A stretch of DNA of 64,000 bases from Hyphomicrobium album (GCF_009708035.1 NZ_WMBQ01000002.1:496001-560000); one strand, 5' to 3'; positions 36,263-44,771 are shown, numbered from the stretch's first letter. Numbers and translations: made by a program. Notes: generated by a model from the letters alone, not told the origin.

Positions 36263-36838
36263 CTACCTCGCTTTCCACAGGCGGATCGTGGCGATCGAAG
36301 CCTGCGTGTAACCGAGCGGATCGGTGTCGCCTCCGTAGGGAGCTTTGCTCGTCATCGTATTGGTCGTGAGCAGCCCTCCCACATACGGAGCCGGCAATCC
36401 GCTGAGAATAAGCTGGCAGCGGACGGGAAACAGCCCGGTTTCCGGCGTATTGATTGCCAACGCCGTGCACTCGCCATTGCCGCGAAACGAAATCGAGCCG
36501 AGCTGCACTTCGGCGTAGAAGTTCTGCCGTGCTCGATCGGGGGTCGGGCCGAAGCAGGCGTGCAGGGAAGCGACGCGCGAGCCCTTTGCGTCTACGACCA
36601 TACCGTCGTTGGGCCGCGAGCGAACGCTCCAGAACGAGAATACGCGCTCCGCGTCGGCCGCGAACGGCTCGAAACCCGTTTTGCTCGGCGCGCACCAGCC
36701 GGCGACGGGCTCGGAAGGCTCGCGAATGCTGCGGAGGATGTAGATGTCTTCCAGCGCGGTGGCCGGCGGTGGCCCGTCCTCGGCGAGCGCCGTGCAAGCG
36801 AACAGCGCCGTGAACATCAGTGCGCGCATGAGTATCAT
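36263..36838 (-). CDS. Exported hypothetical protein
   Basis: A 191-residue protein with a signal peptide (MILMRALMFTALFACTALAE). The mature part has four cysteines (GWCAPS, HACFGP, GECTAL and VRCQL) and beta-rich sequence such as NFYAEVQLGSISFRGNGECTALAIN. I do not recognise a family. The start overlaps the stop of the upstream SMP-30-like gene (ATGA), so the two are co-translated. It ends six bases from the convergent kdsB stop. Confidence 0.75.
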   Translation of the reverse strand: MILMRALMFTALFACTALAEDGPPPATALEDIYILRSIREPSEPVAGWCAPSKTGFEPFAADAERVFSFWSVRSRPNDGMVVDAKGSRVASLHACFGPTPDRARQNFYAEVQLGSISFRGNGECTALAINTPETGLFPVRCQLILSGLPAPYVGGLLTTNTMTSKAPYGGDTDPLGYTQASIATIRLWKAR

Positions 36839-37974
36839 CGTGGAAGCCAGCCGATTGCGCGGGCGTTGAGGCTGTGGATGTAAAGGCGCTCCGCGGTCTC
36901 CGTCGCGCCGGTCGTCTCGGGATAGCCGGCAGCCGGATCCTGCAGGTCCTCGGTGACGCGGCCCTCTTCGTCGATGGCGAAAACGTGCCCGTAGGACTCG
37001 CCGAGCGGCAGCAGGAAGCGCGGTAGGCGCACCAGCATCTTGCGCATGAACGGTTTCTCGGCGAGGCCGTCGGCGGCCGGGTTGCGCGGCTTGAACAGCC
37101 CAACCCAGATGCGGCCGTCGCGCCCGCGCATGAGATTGTCGGGATAGCCCGGCAGGTTGTCGAGCAGCACCTGCGCTTGCGGCGAGCCGCTGCGCACGTC
37201 GAGGTCGCTGGCGCCCGCGTCGACCTTCCAGATGCGGTAGCGGCCCGTCTCGGTGACGAACAGGCTAAGCCCATCGGCCGACAAGGCGATGCCGTTGGCG
37301 AACGAGAGGCCGTGCGCGACAACGCGGCATCGCTTGGTCGCCGGGTCATAGGCGAGCACCCGGCCGCTGGCGGATTGCTCCATGATGTCGAGCACGCTCG
37401 CCGCGTAGGTGCCGCCCCAGTACCGCGGCGCGAAGCGCGTCGACGCATCGGTGAAATAGATGGTGCCGCCCGGCGCCACGACGATGGAGTTGGCGTATTG
37501 GATCGGATCGTCCGGGCTGACGTGGTCCGTCAGCACGCTGACGCGCGCGTCGGTCGTGATGGCGAGCAATCCCTTCATGGGGTCGGCGGCGATCATCTGT
37601 CCCGCGGCATCGAAGTCGAAGCCGAGCACCCGCCCGCCCGTCGTTGCAAATATCTCCTGCTTGCCGCCGTCGGGGTCCATGCGCAGAAGGTCGCCGCTCA
37701 ACATCGCCGCGTACAACTTGCCGTCCGGCCCGATAGCGATGTGCTCCGGGCCGGACTCGTTGCCGATGTCGATCGTGCGCAGTCCGGACAAGCGCGCATT
37801 CGGTGCATATGCGCCCGTGAACCCGGGTGGCGTCTGGGCCTTCCATGGCACGGGCTCTATCGGCACCGGCCAGAAGGCAAGGTAGGCGGCCACTCCGAGA
37901 ACGACGAGCGCCGCAATGGCGGCAACCCGTCTAACAATCGACCCTCTCAAACCACTTCCCCCATTTCCCGTCAC
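36835..37974 (-). CDS. SMP-30/strictosidine synthase-like beta-propeller protein
   Basis: A protein of about 379 residues with one N-terminal membrane helix (AAIAALVVLGVAAYLAFWPVP), then a six-bladed beta-propeller of the SMP-30/gluconolactonase/strictosidine synthase group: GPEHIAIGPDGKLYAAM, YANSIVVAPGGTIYFTDAS, GLSFANGIALSADGLSLFVTET and LPGYPDNLMRGRDGRIWVGL. The last blade matches the APMAP/strictosidine synthase-like type. The start is GTG 37974; a TTG eight codons later with GGGGGAAG upstream is a good alternative. The substrate is unknown; a lactonase or esterase activity is possible. Confidence 0.86.
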   Translation of the reverse strand: MTGNGGSGLRGSIVRRVAAIAALVVLGVAAYLAFWPVPIEPVPWKAQTPPGFTGAYAPNARLSGLRTIDIGNESGPEHIAIGPDGKLYAAMLSGDLLRMDPDGGKQEIFATTGGRVLGFDFDAAGQMIAADPMKGLLAITTDARVSVLTDHVSPDDPIQYANSIVVAPGGTIYFTDASTRFAPRYWGGTYAASVLDIMEQSASGRVLAYDPATKRCRVVAHGLSFANGIALSADGLSLFVTETGRYRIWKVDAGASDLDVRSGSPQAQVLLDNLPGYPDNLMRGRDGRIWVGLFKPRNPAADGLAEKPFMRKMLVRLPRFLLPLGESYGHVFAIDEEGRVTEDLQDPAAGYPETTGATETAERLYIHSLNARAIGWLPR

Positions 37975-38086
37975 GGCACTGTCATTGCGCCGTTATAGGG
38001 AGCGTAAATGCAACCAATATCACGTGGCCGTGCGGTCGTGAGGTCGGTTGCTTGCCGGATCGCATCCGCGGGGTCTCGCACGCTGC

Positions 38087-38728
38087 TTACTTCCTGAAGG
38101 CTTCGAGGAGCTTCTTCGCCGTCTCGTCGTACGGGTCGATCTTCAGAGCGCTCCGGTAGTCGGCTGCGGCGCGCGCCTTATCCCCTTCGGCCTCGTAGAT
38201 GCGGCCGCGGCGCACGTACGCGGCGGCCGTCCCCGGATCTTGCTCGATCGCCTTCGTGAGGTCGGCGATGGCGCCGTCGGCATCGCCGGCGTCGGCGCGC
38301 GCGACACCGCGCAAGTACACGAACGACGTGTCGTTGGGATCGATGCGCATGGCTTGGTCGAAGTCGGCAACGCACTTCTCGACGTCGCCCTTTTGGCAAT
38401 ACGCTTCGCCGCGTTGCGCGTAGGCGTAAGTGTTGCCAGGTTCGATGGTGATCGCTTGCGTGCAATCAGCGATCGCCAGATCGTTCGCCTTGCGTTGGGT
38501 GTGGACAAGGCACCGGTTCGCATAGGCCGTCGCGAGCTTGTCCTTGCTCAACTTGCCGCCGTCGATGAGCGCCGTGCAGCCGGCGAGCGCCTCGTCCTGC
38601 GTCTTCTCCTGGTCGGCGAAGCACCAATCCTCGTGCTCGCCGGCCTGGGCACTTCCGCCCGCCATCAACGCTGCCGCCGCGACGAGAGCGAGCATTTGTA
38701 TTCGGACGAGCCCCAAGGTCTTTGACAT
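38087..38728 (-). CDS. Exported tetratricopeptide-repeat protein
   Basis: A 213-residue secreted protein with a signal peptide (LALVAAAALMAGGSAQA). It has TPR units in series through the rest of the sequence, for example DLAIADCTQAITIEPGNTYAY, VEKCVADFDQAMRIDPNDTSF and AIADLTKAIEQDPGTAAAYVRRG. Such proteins are protein-protein scaffolds. The start at 38728 precedes the signal peptide; the upstream extension is not protein-like. It is divergent from pheA, and no partner is evident. Confidence 0.85.
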   Translation of the reverse strand: MSKTLGLVRIQMLALVAAAALMAGGSAQAGEHEDWCFADQEKTQDEALAGCTALIDGGKLSKDKLATAYANRCLVHTQRKANDLAIADCTQAITIEPGNTYAYAQRGEAYCQKGDVEKCVADFDQAMRIDPNDTSFVYLRGVARADAGDADGAIADLTKAIEQDPGTAAAYVRRGRIYEAEGDKARAAADYRSALKIDPYDETAKKLLEAFRK

Positions 38729-38947
38729 CTGCGCCCCATGCGAAAATTGTCGGCAATATTTCATTGGAGGGTTGAACGAGCGCAATACCATTTTTCGGCG
38801 GGCGGGCACCTTGTTTCGTCACCAAGCCGGCTGGAACCGGCCTCCGTGAGAGGGGGACGGCTTGCGGCCCGTTGTCGGGAAGGGCATAGAACGGCCTCCA
38901 ACAATTCGGCTTCAACGCGCTCAACCCAACCCAACCCCAGTGTCTCG

Positions 38948-39853
38948 ATGACCTTATCCAGCAAGTCCGCGGCAGACCGCATCGTCTATCAGGGCGAGCC
39001 CGGCGCCAACTCGCATCTCGCCTGCCGCGAGGCCTTTCCCGACATGGAGGCCGTCGCCTGCCCGACGTTCGAGGACGCACTGCAGGCGGTTAAGGCGGGC
39101 GAGGCGCGCCTCGCCATGATCCCGATCGAGAACTCGGTCGCCGGGCGCGTCGCCGACATCCATCACCTATTGCCGGAAGCCGATCTCTACATCGTCGGCG
39201 AGCACTTCCTGCGCGTGCGGCACCAGCTGATGGCCGCGCCGGGCGCCGACTTGAAGACGATCAAGCGCGTGCTGAGCCACACCCAGGCGCTCGGTCAGTG
39301 CCGCCGTAAGCTGATCGAGCTTGGTCTAAAGCCGGTACCGGAGGCCGACACCGCCGGCTCGGCGCGCATGGTGAGCGAAGCCAACGACCCGACGCTTGCC
39401 GCCATTGCCTCCTCGCTTGCTGCGGAGATCTACGGCCTCAAGATCCTCGTCCCTGATGTCGAGGACGAGATGCACAACACCACCCGCTTCGTCATTCTTT
39501 CGGCCGAAGCGGACGATGCCGATGCCGACGACGCCCCGGTCATCACTACCTTCATCTTCCGCGTGCGCAACGTGCCGGCCGCGCTCTACAAGGCGCTGGG
39601 TGGCTTCGCCACCAACGGCGTCAACATGACGAAGCTGGAAAGCTACCAGCTCGAGGGCACGTTCAACGCCACCATGTTCTATGCCGACATCGAAGGGCAT
39701 CCGCTGGATAGAATGGTGCGCCTCGCGCTCGAGGAGCTGTCGTTCTTCTCGTCGGAGAAAAAGGTGCTCGGCACCTACCGCGCCAGCCCCTACCGCGCCG
39801 AGGCCGCGCGCCTCGCCGCCGAAGGAAAGATTCCCGTACGCCGCGTCCGCTGA
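38948..39853 (+). CDS. pheA: Prephenate dehydratase
   Basis: Converts prephenate to phenylpyruvate in phenylalanine synthesis. The 301-residue protein has the PDT domain (VYQGEPGANSHLAC, MIPIENSVAGRVADIHHLL, HTQALGQCR, DTAGSARMV and NTTRFVIL, which includes the TRF motif). A C-terminal ACT domain follows for feedback by phenylalanine (NVPAALYKALGGFATNGVNMTKLESYQ). The usual ESRP motif is ESYQ here. The ATG at 38948 fits the domain start, although its ribosome site is weak. An SDR gene follows 12 bases later. Confidence 0.94.
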   Translation: MTLSSKSAADRIVYQGEPGANSHLACREAFPDMEAVACPTFEDALQAVKAGEARLAMIPIENSVAGRVADIHHLLPEADLYIVGEHFLRVRHQLMAAPGADLKTIKRVLSHTQALGQCRRKLIELGLKPVPEADTAGSARMVSEANDPTLAAIASSLAAEIYGLKILVPDVEDEMHNTTRFVILSAEADDADADDAPVITTFIFRVRNVPAALYKALGGFATNGVNMTKLESYQLEGTFNATMFYADIEGHPLDRMVRLALEELSFFSSEKKVLGTYRASPYRAEAARLAAEGKIPVRRVR

Positions 39854-39865
39854 GGTGAGGTCCAC

Positions 39866-40615
39866 ATGAAGCTCACAGGCAAGGTTGCGATCGTCACCGG
39901 CGCAGCTTCCGGCTTCGGCCGCGGAATAGCGGAACGTTTCCTGCTGGAAGGCGCGAGCGTCATCGCCGCCGACCTCAACGGTCAGGGCGTGCGCGAGCTG
40001 GCCGCCGGCTACGGCGACAAGGTCCACGCGGTGCAGGGCGATGTCTCGCAGAAGGCCGACGTCGACCACATCGTACGGGCGGCGACCGAGGCTTTTGGTG
40101 CGCTCGACATCATCGTCAACAACGCCGGCTTCACGCATCGAAACCAGCCGCTGCTCGAGGTGAACGAGGCCGAGTTCGACCGCATCTACGCGGTCAATGT
40201 CAAATCGATCTACCTGACGACCCTCGCGGCGGTGCCGAAGATGGAGAAGCGCGGCGGCGGCATCATTATCAATATTGCCTCCACCGCCGGGGTTCGCCCG
40301 CGTCCCGGTCTGACCTGGTACAACGGCTCGAAAGGCGCGGTGATCACGCTGACCAAATCGATGGCGGTGGAGCTCGCGCCGAAGAACATCCGCGTCAACG
40401 CCATCAACCCGGTGATGGGCGAGACGGGCATGCTCGAGCGGTTCATGGGATCCGCCGACACGCCGGAAAACCGCGCCAAGTTCCTCGCCGGCATTCCGCT
40501 GGGCCGCCTGTCGCGCCCGCACGACATCGCCAACGCGGCGATGTTCCTTGCCGACCCGGCATCGTCGTTCATCACCGGCGTCGCCCTCGAGGTCGACGGC
40601 GGCCGCTGCATCTAG
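39866..40615 (+). CDS. Short-chain dehydrogenase/reductase
   Basis: NAD(P)-dependent oxidoreductase of 249 residues of the classical SDR family. It has the cofactor motif TGAASGFGRGIA, the NNAG motif (IVNNAGF), a catalytic Ser in INIASTAG, the YxxxK-type segment WYNGSKGAVI (Tyr and Lys spaced as required) and the C-terminal DPASSFITGVALEVDGG. It resembles glucose 1-dehydrogenase/3-oxoacyl reductase-like members, but the substrate cannot be named. It is probably co-transcribed with pheA, with GTGAGGT as ribosome site. Confidence 0.92.
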   Translation: MKLTGKVAIVTGAASGFGRGIAERFLLEGASVIAADLNGQGVRELAAGYGDKVHAVQGDVSQKADVDHIVRAATEAFGALDIIVNNAGFTHRNQPLLEVNEAEFDRIYAVNVKSIYLTTLAAVPKMEKRGGGIIINIASTAGVRPRPGLTWYNGSKGAVITLTKSMAVELAPKNIRVNAINPVMGETGMLERFMGSADTPENRAKFLAGIPLGRLSRPHDIANAAMFLADPASSFITGVALEVDGGRCI

Positions 40616-40617
40616 CT

Positions 40618-41010
40618 TCAGCCCTTCGCCGGACGATCGTCAGCCGTTATGATGCGTGCGATCAGCGCGGCCGACTCCTTGATCACGGTAGGATTTTGCC
40701 AGTAGCGCAAGTGGGCGCGCATTACGTTGGTATATCGCGGCAGAAGCATCGCGCGCAAAAAACCTTCCGAATAGACGGCGCGGTCTTCAATGCGCGGTTC
40801 ATTGCCGTACGCACTGTTGAGTGGCTTCAGTGGATAGCCGAGCAAATCGTTCGCGCTGAAGAAATTGATCCATTTTGCGTGCGCTCGAGTCGCCGGGCTT
40901 AGGCCGTGACCCGGAAACGCTGGCTGCCGTCCGTCTTTGAAATCGTGGGTGATGGGGTACACACGATCTGGCCCGAAGGTGAAAGTGAAGAGGGGCATAT
41001 TGCTGCCCAT
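40618..41010 (-). CDS. C-terminal part of a split alpha/beta hydrolase
   Basis: A 130-residue reading frame that continues the upstream fragment at 41013-41555 in another frame. It opens MGSNMPLFTFTFGPDRVYPI and holds AKWINFFSANDLLGYPLKPL, sequence that in related lipase-like hydrolases directly follows the beta strand after the nucleophile and supplies the Asp region. The ATG at 41010 lies just past the TAA of the upstream fragment. One missing base in GCCGGCTAACGATG would join the two as DTFAGLTMGSNMP. Either the gene is broken (or misassembled), or two polypeptides are made by coupled reinitiation. Confidence 0.55.
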   Translation of the reverse strand: MGSNMPLFTFTFGPDRVYPITHDFKDGRQPAFPGHGLSPATRAHAKWINFFSANDLLGYPLKPLNSAYGNEPRIEDRAVYSEGFLRAMLLPRYTNVMRAHLRYWQNPTVIKESAALIARIITADDRPAKG

Positions 41011-41012
41011 CG

Positions 41013-41555
41013 TTAGCCGGCGAACGTGTCGAGGCGCCGGAAAGGCGATGCCGATTGCAGCCGGCTCGCCAGCCGGTCGGATTCCTCGCCCCACTTAACG
41101 ACATCCTCCAACGGCATCTGCTTCAGTCGGTTGATGTCCCAAGCGTAGGACGAAGTTATGTGGCAGCCGAGCGAATGTGCGATGACAACAAGCGGCCGGT
41201 TGGGATCGTCGCCAGCATCTATGTCGTCTAGCGCTTGTGTGACGCGGTCCTGGATGCCGAAATAGGCCGAGTTGTCGCGCTTTCTCGTCTTCTGATAGGC
41301 CGCTGCGTCGCCCAGCCCCTCGACCACTAGGCGCCGGTAGGCGCTATCCGCCATGACGGTAGAGGCACGCGCCTGGTGCAGGTATGCCTGCGACCGCCCG
41401 CGCACGATGTCGGCCCAGAAGATCGATTTGTATTTCACAAACGGGCGAAGCTTGCGGGGCAGAGCGCGCGTTAGCCGTTCGCGCATCGAGATCGAAAAGT
41501 TGAGGTCCGTAGCGTTGATGCCGTGAACGAACGCTACCGCAACAGGGCGGGGCAT
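41013..41555 (-). CDS. N-terminal part of a split alpha/beta hydrolase
   Basis: A 180-residue alpha/beta-hydrolase fragment. It starts PRPVAVAFVHGINATDLNF, with the oxyanion HG at residues 11-12, and has the nucleophile elbow VIAHSLGCH with Ser128. It stops at a TAA just where related proteins go on with a strand and the catalytic Asp and His. The continuation lies in another frame at 40618-41010. It starts 20 bases after the TIR-like gene on the same strand (AGAGGT as ribosome site), so it belongs to the same transcription unit. Confidence 0.65.
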   Translation of the reverse strand: MPRPVAVAFVHGINATDLNFSISMRERLTRALPRKLRPFVKYKSIFWADIVRGRSQAYLHQARASTVMADSAYRRLVVEGLGDAAAYQKTRKRDNSAYFGIQDRVTQALDDIDAGDDPNRPLVVIAHSLGCHITSSYAWDINRLKQMPLEDVVKWGEESDRLASRLQSASPFRRLDTFAG

Positions 41556-41575
41556 CAGATACCTCTGCTAAGGAG

Positions 41576-42085
41576 CTAGTGTCGGCAGCCAAACCAACCG
41601 GCACGCCGCTTTACATCTTTCTTCCAACTCTGAAATGTTCCCTCGAATTCGCGCGAGGTAAGAAATTCCCCATCTAACTGGGTCGAGTGCACGTACCAGT
41701 CGTAGCGCCCTTCAAGCATGCCTTCTTCCCGCACACAGTCTTCCTTGATCACAAGAAGTGGAAGTTTGCGCGCATAGCTGAATGCGGCCTCGATCTGGTT
41801 CCACGGTGTGGTCAGGGCGCCGGTAATGGGCCGCGCCGCGTCCGAGCCGCGCCTATCGATGGCGGTCTCCAGGAATAGGCGCTCGAGAGCGATGACGAGC
41901 GTGCCGGCACAACGATCCATGAGCTCGTCGACGAGTTGCAACGGTTGCTTGTGAGTAAACTCGTTGCGACCGACGGTGCGCGAACGCAGCCCCTTGCTCG
42001 CCAGATATTCCTCGACGCTGGCGACAAACGACTCCTGCACGGGGGTGTTGGTGCGCCCGACGCTTAAGAAGACGTTGATGGCCAA
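41576..42085 (-). CDS. TIR/deoxyribosyltransferase-like protein
   Basis: A small cytosolic protein of about 169 residues. The order of elements suggests a TIR or nucleoside deoxyribosyltransferase-like Rossmann fold: a first strand INVFLSVGRTN, helix ESFVASVEEYLASKGL, strand RSRTVGRN, a helix and strand LVDELMDRCAGTLVIALER and then TPWNQIEAAFSYARKLPLLVIKE. Glu99 sits where such enzymes keep the catalytic Glu that cleaves N-glycosidic bonds. The start is probably TTG 42085 with GGGGGG upstream. The family assignment is by pattern only. It lies between two hydrolase genes on the same strand. Confidence 0.6.
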   Translation of the reverse strand: MAINVFLSVGRTNTPVQESFVASVEEYLASKGLRSRTVGRNEFTHKQPLQLVDELMDRCAGTLVIALERLFLETAIDRRGSDAARPITGALTTPWNQIEAAFSYARKLPLLVIKEDCVREEGMLEGRYDWYVHSTQLDGEFLTSREFEGTFQSWKKDVKRRAGWFGCRH

Positions 42086-42153
42086 GGCAGACCCCCCAAG
42101 GCGTGCCGACACAACCCCAGGATACTGCAAAGTCCGCGCACGTCCAGATTTTC

Positions 42154-44262
42154 CTAGGGGGTGGTGCCCGTGGCGGTGGGCTGTTGCACGGGCTGCTGTG
42201 CCGTCGGCGGACCCGCGGGTGCCGGAGCTGAAGACGGTGTGGGCGCCGGCGCCTTGCGTTTCAGCCCTTCCTGCACTGCTTCCTTGGCATCCGCCAACGG
42301 TCCCTCGGGCAGGGTCGCCCAGAACTTCTTACCGGCGATGCCCTTGTACGGCATCGTCTTGAAGACCTTGCCCTCGGGATCGCGCTGGCTCGGGTCGCCC
42401 TTAGGCTGGCCGGTGATCACTGTCTGGATGTCATTGAGGATCACCTTGTCGTCGACGTAGTCGGCGTGGGTGTACTTGAAGAACTTCCAGAAGTCGTACT
42501 CGGGAGGCGTCTTGTCGACGACGAACACGTTGCTGGCGTTGACGTAGAGCGGCTCGCCCCACGGCGTATGGCCGCCGGCGCGGTCGTTCAGCCCACGCAG
42601 GAACGACGACAGCCACAGCACCCAGTCGCCGCCCGACGTGTAGATGGTCACGCGCTGGGCGAGCTTCGCCCAGGTGAGGATCTTGGTGTTGAACACTGCC
42701 GCCGAGACGTCGGGCGCCGCGAACACCACCTGCCCCAAGCGCAGCATGCCCTCCTCGTGCCGGCGTCCGTCGAGGATGCCGCGGATGCCGCCCATGACGC
42801 GCATGAGCTGCTGCGAGCCCATGGAGTGGGCGACGATGTCGAGCGTGCGGATGTTGTTGTCGCGCAGGATCGCGGCGAGGAACGCCTGCAACGATCCCTC
42901 CGCCTCCTCGGCGTTGTCGACGTCCTGCAGGTAGCGCAGCGATTTGCTGACACTCGGCCAGGAGAACATGAAGACGCGGCCCTTGTAGTCGGCGCCGCCG
43001 GCGATCCTCGCCACCGCCTGCATCGCGTCATTGAACGAGTTGTTGTAGCCGTGGATGACGAGCAGCGCGTGCGTCGCGTCTTCTGCCGCGGACGAGTCGA
43101 TGATCCGCACATAATTTTCGCTCGCGCGGTCGATCGGGTCGGTTAGCAGCTTGATGCGGGCGTTCGCCACCCGCGCGCCGCCGCGCCAGGCTCCGCGATA
43201 CGTCTGATCGCCGCGCTGCATGGAGAAGCGCGGGTTCACCTGGACGCAGCCGATGCTGATCTTGTCGCTGGCCGTATTGCCGAACATGGTGGTCATGTCG
43301 CCGTCCTTATTCGCCACAGTACGGGTAGTGGCGAACACGATGCGCACGCCGCCGCGCCGCGCGCGCTTCTGCGATCCGAACACGCAGTTCTTGGTGGTGA
43401 TCTCCTGCCAGCCGTTCTGGTCGTAGAAGTCGGAGGCGACGATGTTGAAGACGGCACGGGCGATCAGCGCCCAGGCGACCTCCGCCTCAGTGGGAACTGC
43501 CGTGCTGCCCGCAGTGATGAGCTTGCCGATCTGCTTCTTGATCTTGTCGAGGCGGGCAGCCGGCAGGATCTCCGGCGGCGGCGTGAAACCCTCCGGCGGC
43601 TTCATGTCGAAACGAATGTAGATGCCGCGCTGGCCGCCCTGATACTCGAACGTCATGTTGTGGAAGTAGTAGCGCGATCCCCACCGGCTGCCGGCGCCCT
43701 CGGCGATGAGCTCCGAGCCCGAGTTGTGGATGTAGGCGAGCTGCAGGGCATTGTAGGACTGGTAGCCGCGTGAGAATGAGTTGGTGGAGGACTCGCGCCC
43801 CGACACGCGGAACACGTCGATGCCGACGCGGCTGACGGCGGGGTTCTCATACTCCTGCCAGCTCAGTTCGGAGGGCTTTGCCTCCGGCGGCAGGAGGCCG
43901 GCCGGAAACGTCATCTTCAGCTGATTGACCGGGTTGATGACCTGCTTGAAGCCGATGAAGGCGTAGACCGCATTGTTGTTGTGCTTGAGCGTGTCGCACT
44001 CGGCCTCGGTGAGGACGGCTTGATCCCCTCCCGGCAAGTTGTTGGCGGTGCGGAAGTCAGAGATGGCTACGCGCATCAACTTCTCGTTGGCGCGCCCGAT
44101 TTCGGCAGCGAGGAAGCCCGAGAGGATAAGCTGGCGCTGCACCTCTTTGTCGCGCAGCTGAATGTCGAGATCTTCGGCCTCGGGGCACGCGGCGTGGGCG
44201 GCCGGCGATGACAGTGCAATGAGCGTGCAAAAGCACGCAAAAAGCGACGCAACAGGCTTCAT
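42154..44262 (-). CDS. Exported DUF900-type alpha/beta hydrolase
   Basis: A secreted protein of about 702 residues. A signal peptide (LIALSSPAAHA) is followed by an N-terminal region with a peptidoglycan-binding-like helix (VQRQLILSGF, AISDFRTANNLPG) and a 200-residue middle part. The DUF900 hydrolase domain comes next: VRIVFATTRTV, ALLVIHGYNNSFNDAM, VFMFSWPS, DIVAHSMGSQQLMRVM with the nucleophile Ser, and VVFAAPDVSA. The tail is Pro/Ala/Gln-rich. The start is ATG 44262; the frame opens two codons earlier with TTG. It is the first gene of the minus-strand run that includes the TIR-like gene. Confidence 0.85.
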   Translation of the reverse strand: MKPVASLFACFCTLIALSSPAAHAACPEAEDLDIQLRDKEVQRQLILSGFLAAEIGRANEKLMRVAISDFRTANNLPGGDQAVLTEAECDTLKHNNNAVYAFIGFKQVINPVNQLKMTFPAGLLPPEAKPSELSWQEYENPAVSRVGIDVFRVSGRESSTNSFSRGYQSYNALQLAYIHNSGSELIAEGAGSRWGSRYYFHNMTFEYQGGQRGIYIRFDMKPPEGFTPPPEILPAARLDKIKKQIGKLITAGSTAVPTEAEVAWALIARAVFNIVASDFYDQNGWQEITTKNCVFGSQKRARRGGVRIVFATTRTVANKDGDMTTMFGNTASDKISIGCVQVNPRFSMQRGDQTYRGAWRGGARVANARIKLLTDPIDRASENYVRIIDSSAAEDATHALLVIHGYNNSFNDAMQAVARIAGGADYKGRVFMFSWPSVSKSLRYLQDVDNAEEAEGSLQAFLAAILRDNNIRTLDIVAHSMGSQQLMRVMGGIRGILDGRRHEEGMLRLGQVVFAAPDVSAAVFNTKILTWAKLAQRVTIYTSGGDWVLWLSSFLRGLNDRAGGHTPWGEPLYVNASNVFVVDKTPPEYDFWKFFKYTHADYVDDKVILNDIQTVITGQPKGDPSQRDPEGKVFKTMPYKGIAGKKFWATLPEGPLADAKEAVQEGLKRKAPAPTPSSAPAPAGPPTAQQPVQQPTATGTTP

Positions 44263-44454
44263 GTGCAATCTTTCCCCCCGGATGAATGCGCGGCAAGCCT
44301 ATGGGGCGCTTGCTCGCCCTGTCAAATAAACCGTCTTTGGCGGTCGCCCCTTTGTGCCGCGACCCTAGAGCGGAAAAATGACAGAGCGTGGAAGGTGTTC
44401 GCGCCGCAGTGCGGGAGGGTTGTAACCTTAGGCCTCACCCTCCATAATCTCCGC

Positions 44455-44550
44455 GGGAGACTGGCGGCGGACGTATCCCTCGCCAACCGGGTCAGGTCCG
44501 GAAGGAAGCAGCCCTAACGATCAGGACGCGGGTCGTTCGTCAGTCTCCTC
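44455..44550 (+). ncRNA. ffs: Signal recognition particle RNA, small bacterial type
   Basis: The conserved SRP domain IV is clear: GGTCAGGTCCGGAAGGAAGC at about 44490-44509, with the GGAA tetraloop and the asymmetric internal loop bound by Ffh. The ends pair, GGAGACTG (44456-44463) with CAGTCTCC (44541-44548), closing a hairpin of about 95 nucleotides, the size of 4.5S RNA. TCTTTAT follows as a likely terminator tail. A position before dnaX is common in alphaproteobacteria. The exact ends are estimated from the pairing. Confidence 0.93.
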
Positions 44551-44602
44551 TTTATATGATCGCATCGCGTGTGGTGCTGCCGCGACCATCGCCTCCCTTT
44601 CA

Positions 44603-44740
44603 CGTCATTCCCGCGGAGGCGGGAACCAGGCCACGCCGGGACGAGGCGCGGTTGACGTGATCCTTCTCCCGCCGCTGGGCTTTGATCGTCGGCGGCCAGG
44701 CATCGAGGTGCACTGGGTCCCCACCTCCGCGGGGATGACG
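44603..44740. repeat. REP-like inverted repeat pair
   Basis: Two facing copies of a REP-like sequence. The left one (44603-44629) runs CGTCATTCCCGCGGAGGCGG and onward to AACCAG; the right one (44713-44740) is its near-exact reverse complement, ending CCGCGGGGATGACG. The 83-base centre also holds a CCGCCG/CGGCGG pair. This CGTCATTCCCGC... type is a widespread intergenic repeat of proteobacteria. It fills the space between the SRP RNA and dnaX. Confidence 0.75.
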
Positions 44741-44771
44741 TTGAGCAAGTGGGCACCGCAGCGCGACTCGC

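Noticed and set aside
41576-41583. CTAGTGTC at the end of the TIR-like gene, like the ends of the palindromic repeats
   Set aside because: Only eight bases match; there is no inverted partner or shared interior nearby, so it is probably chance.
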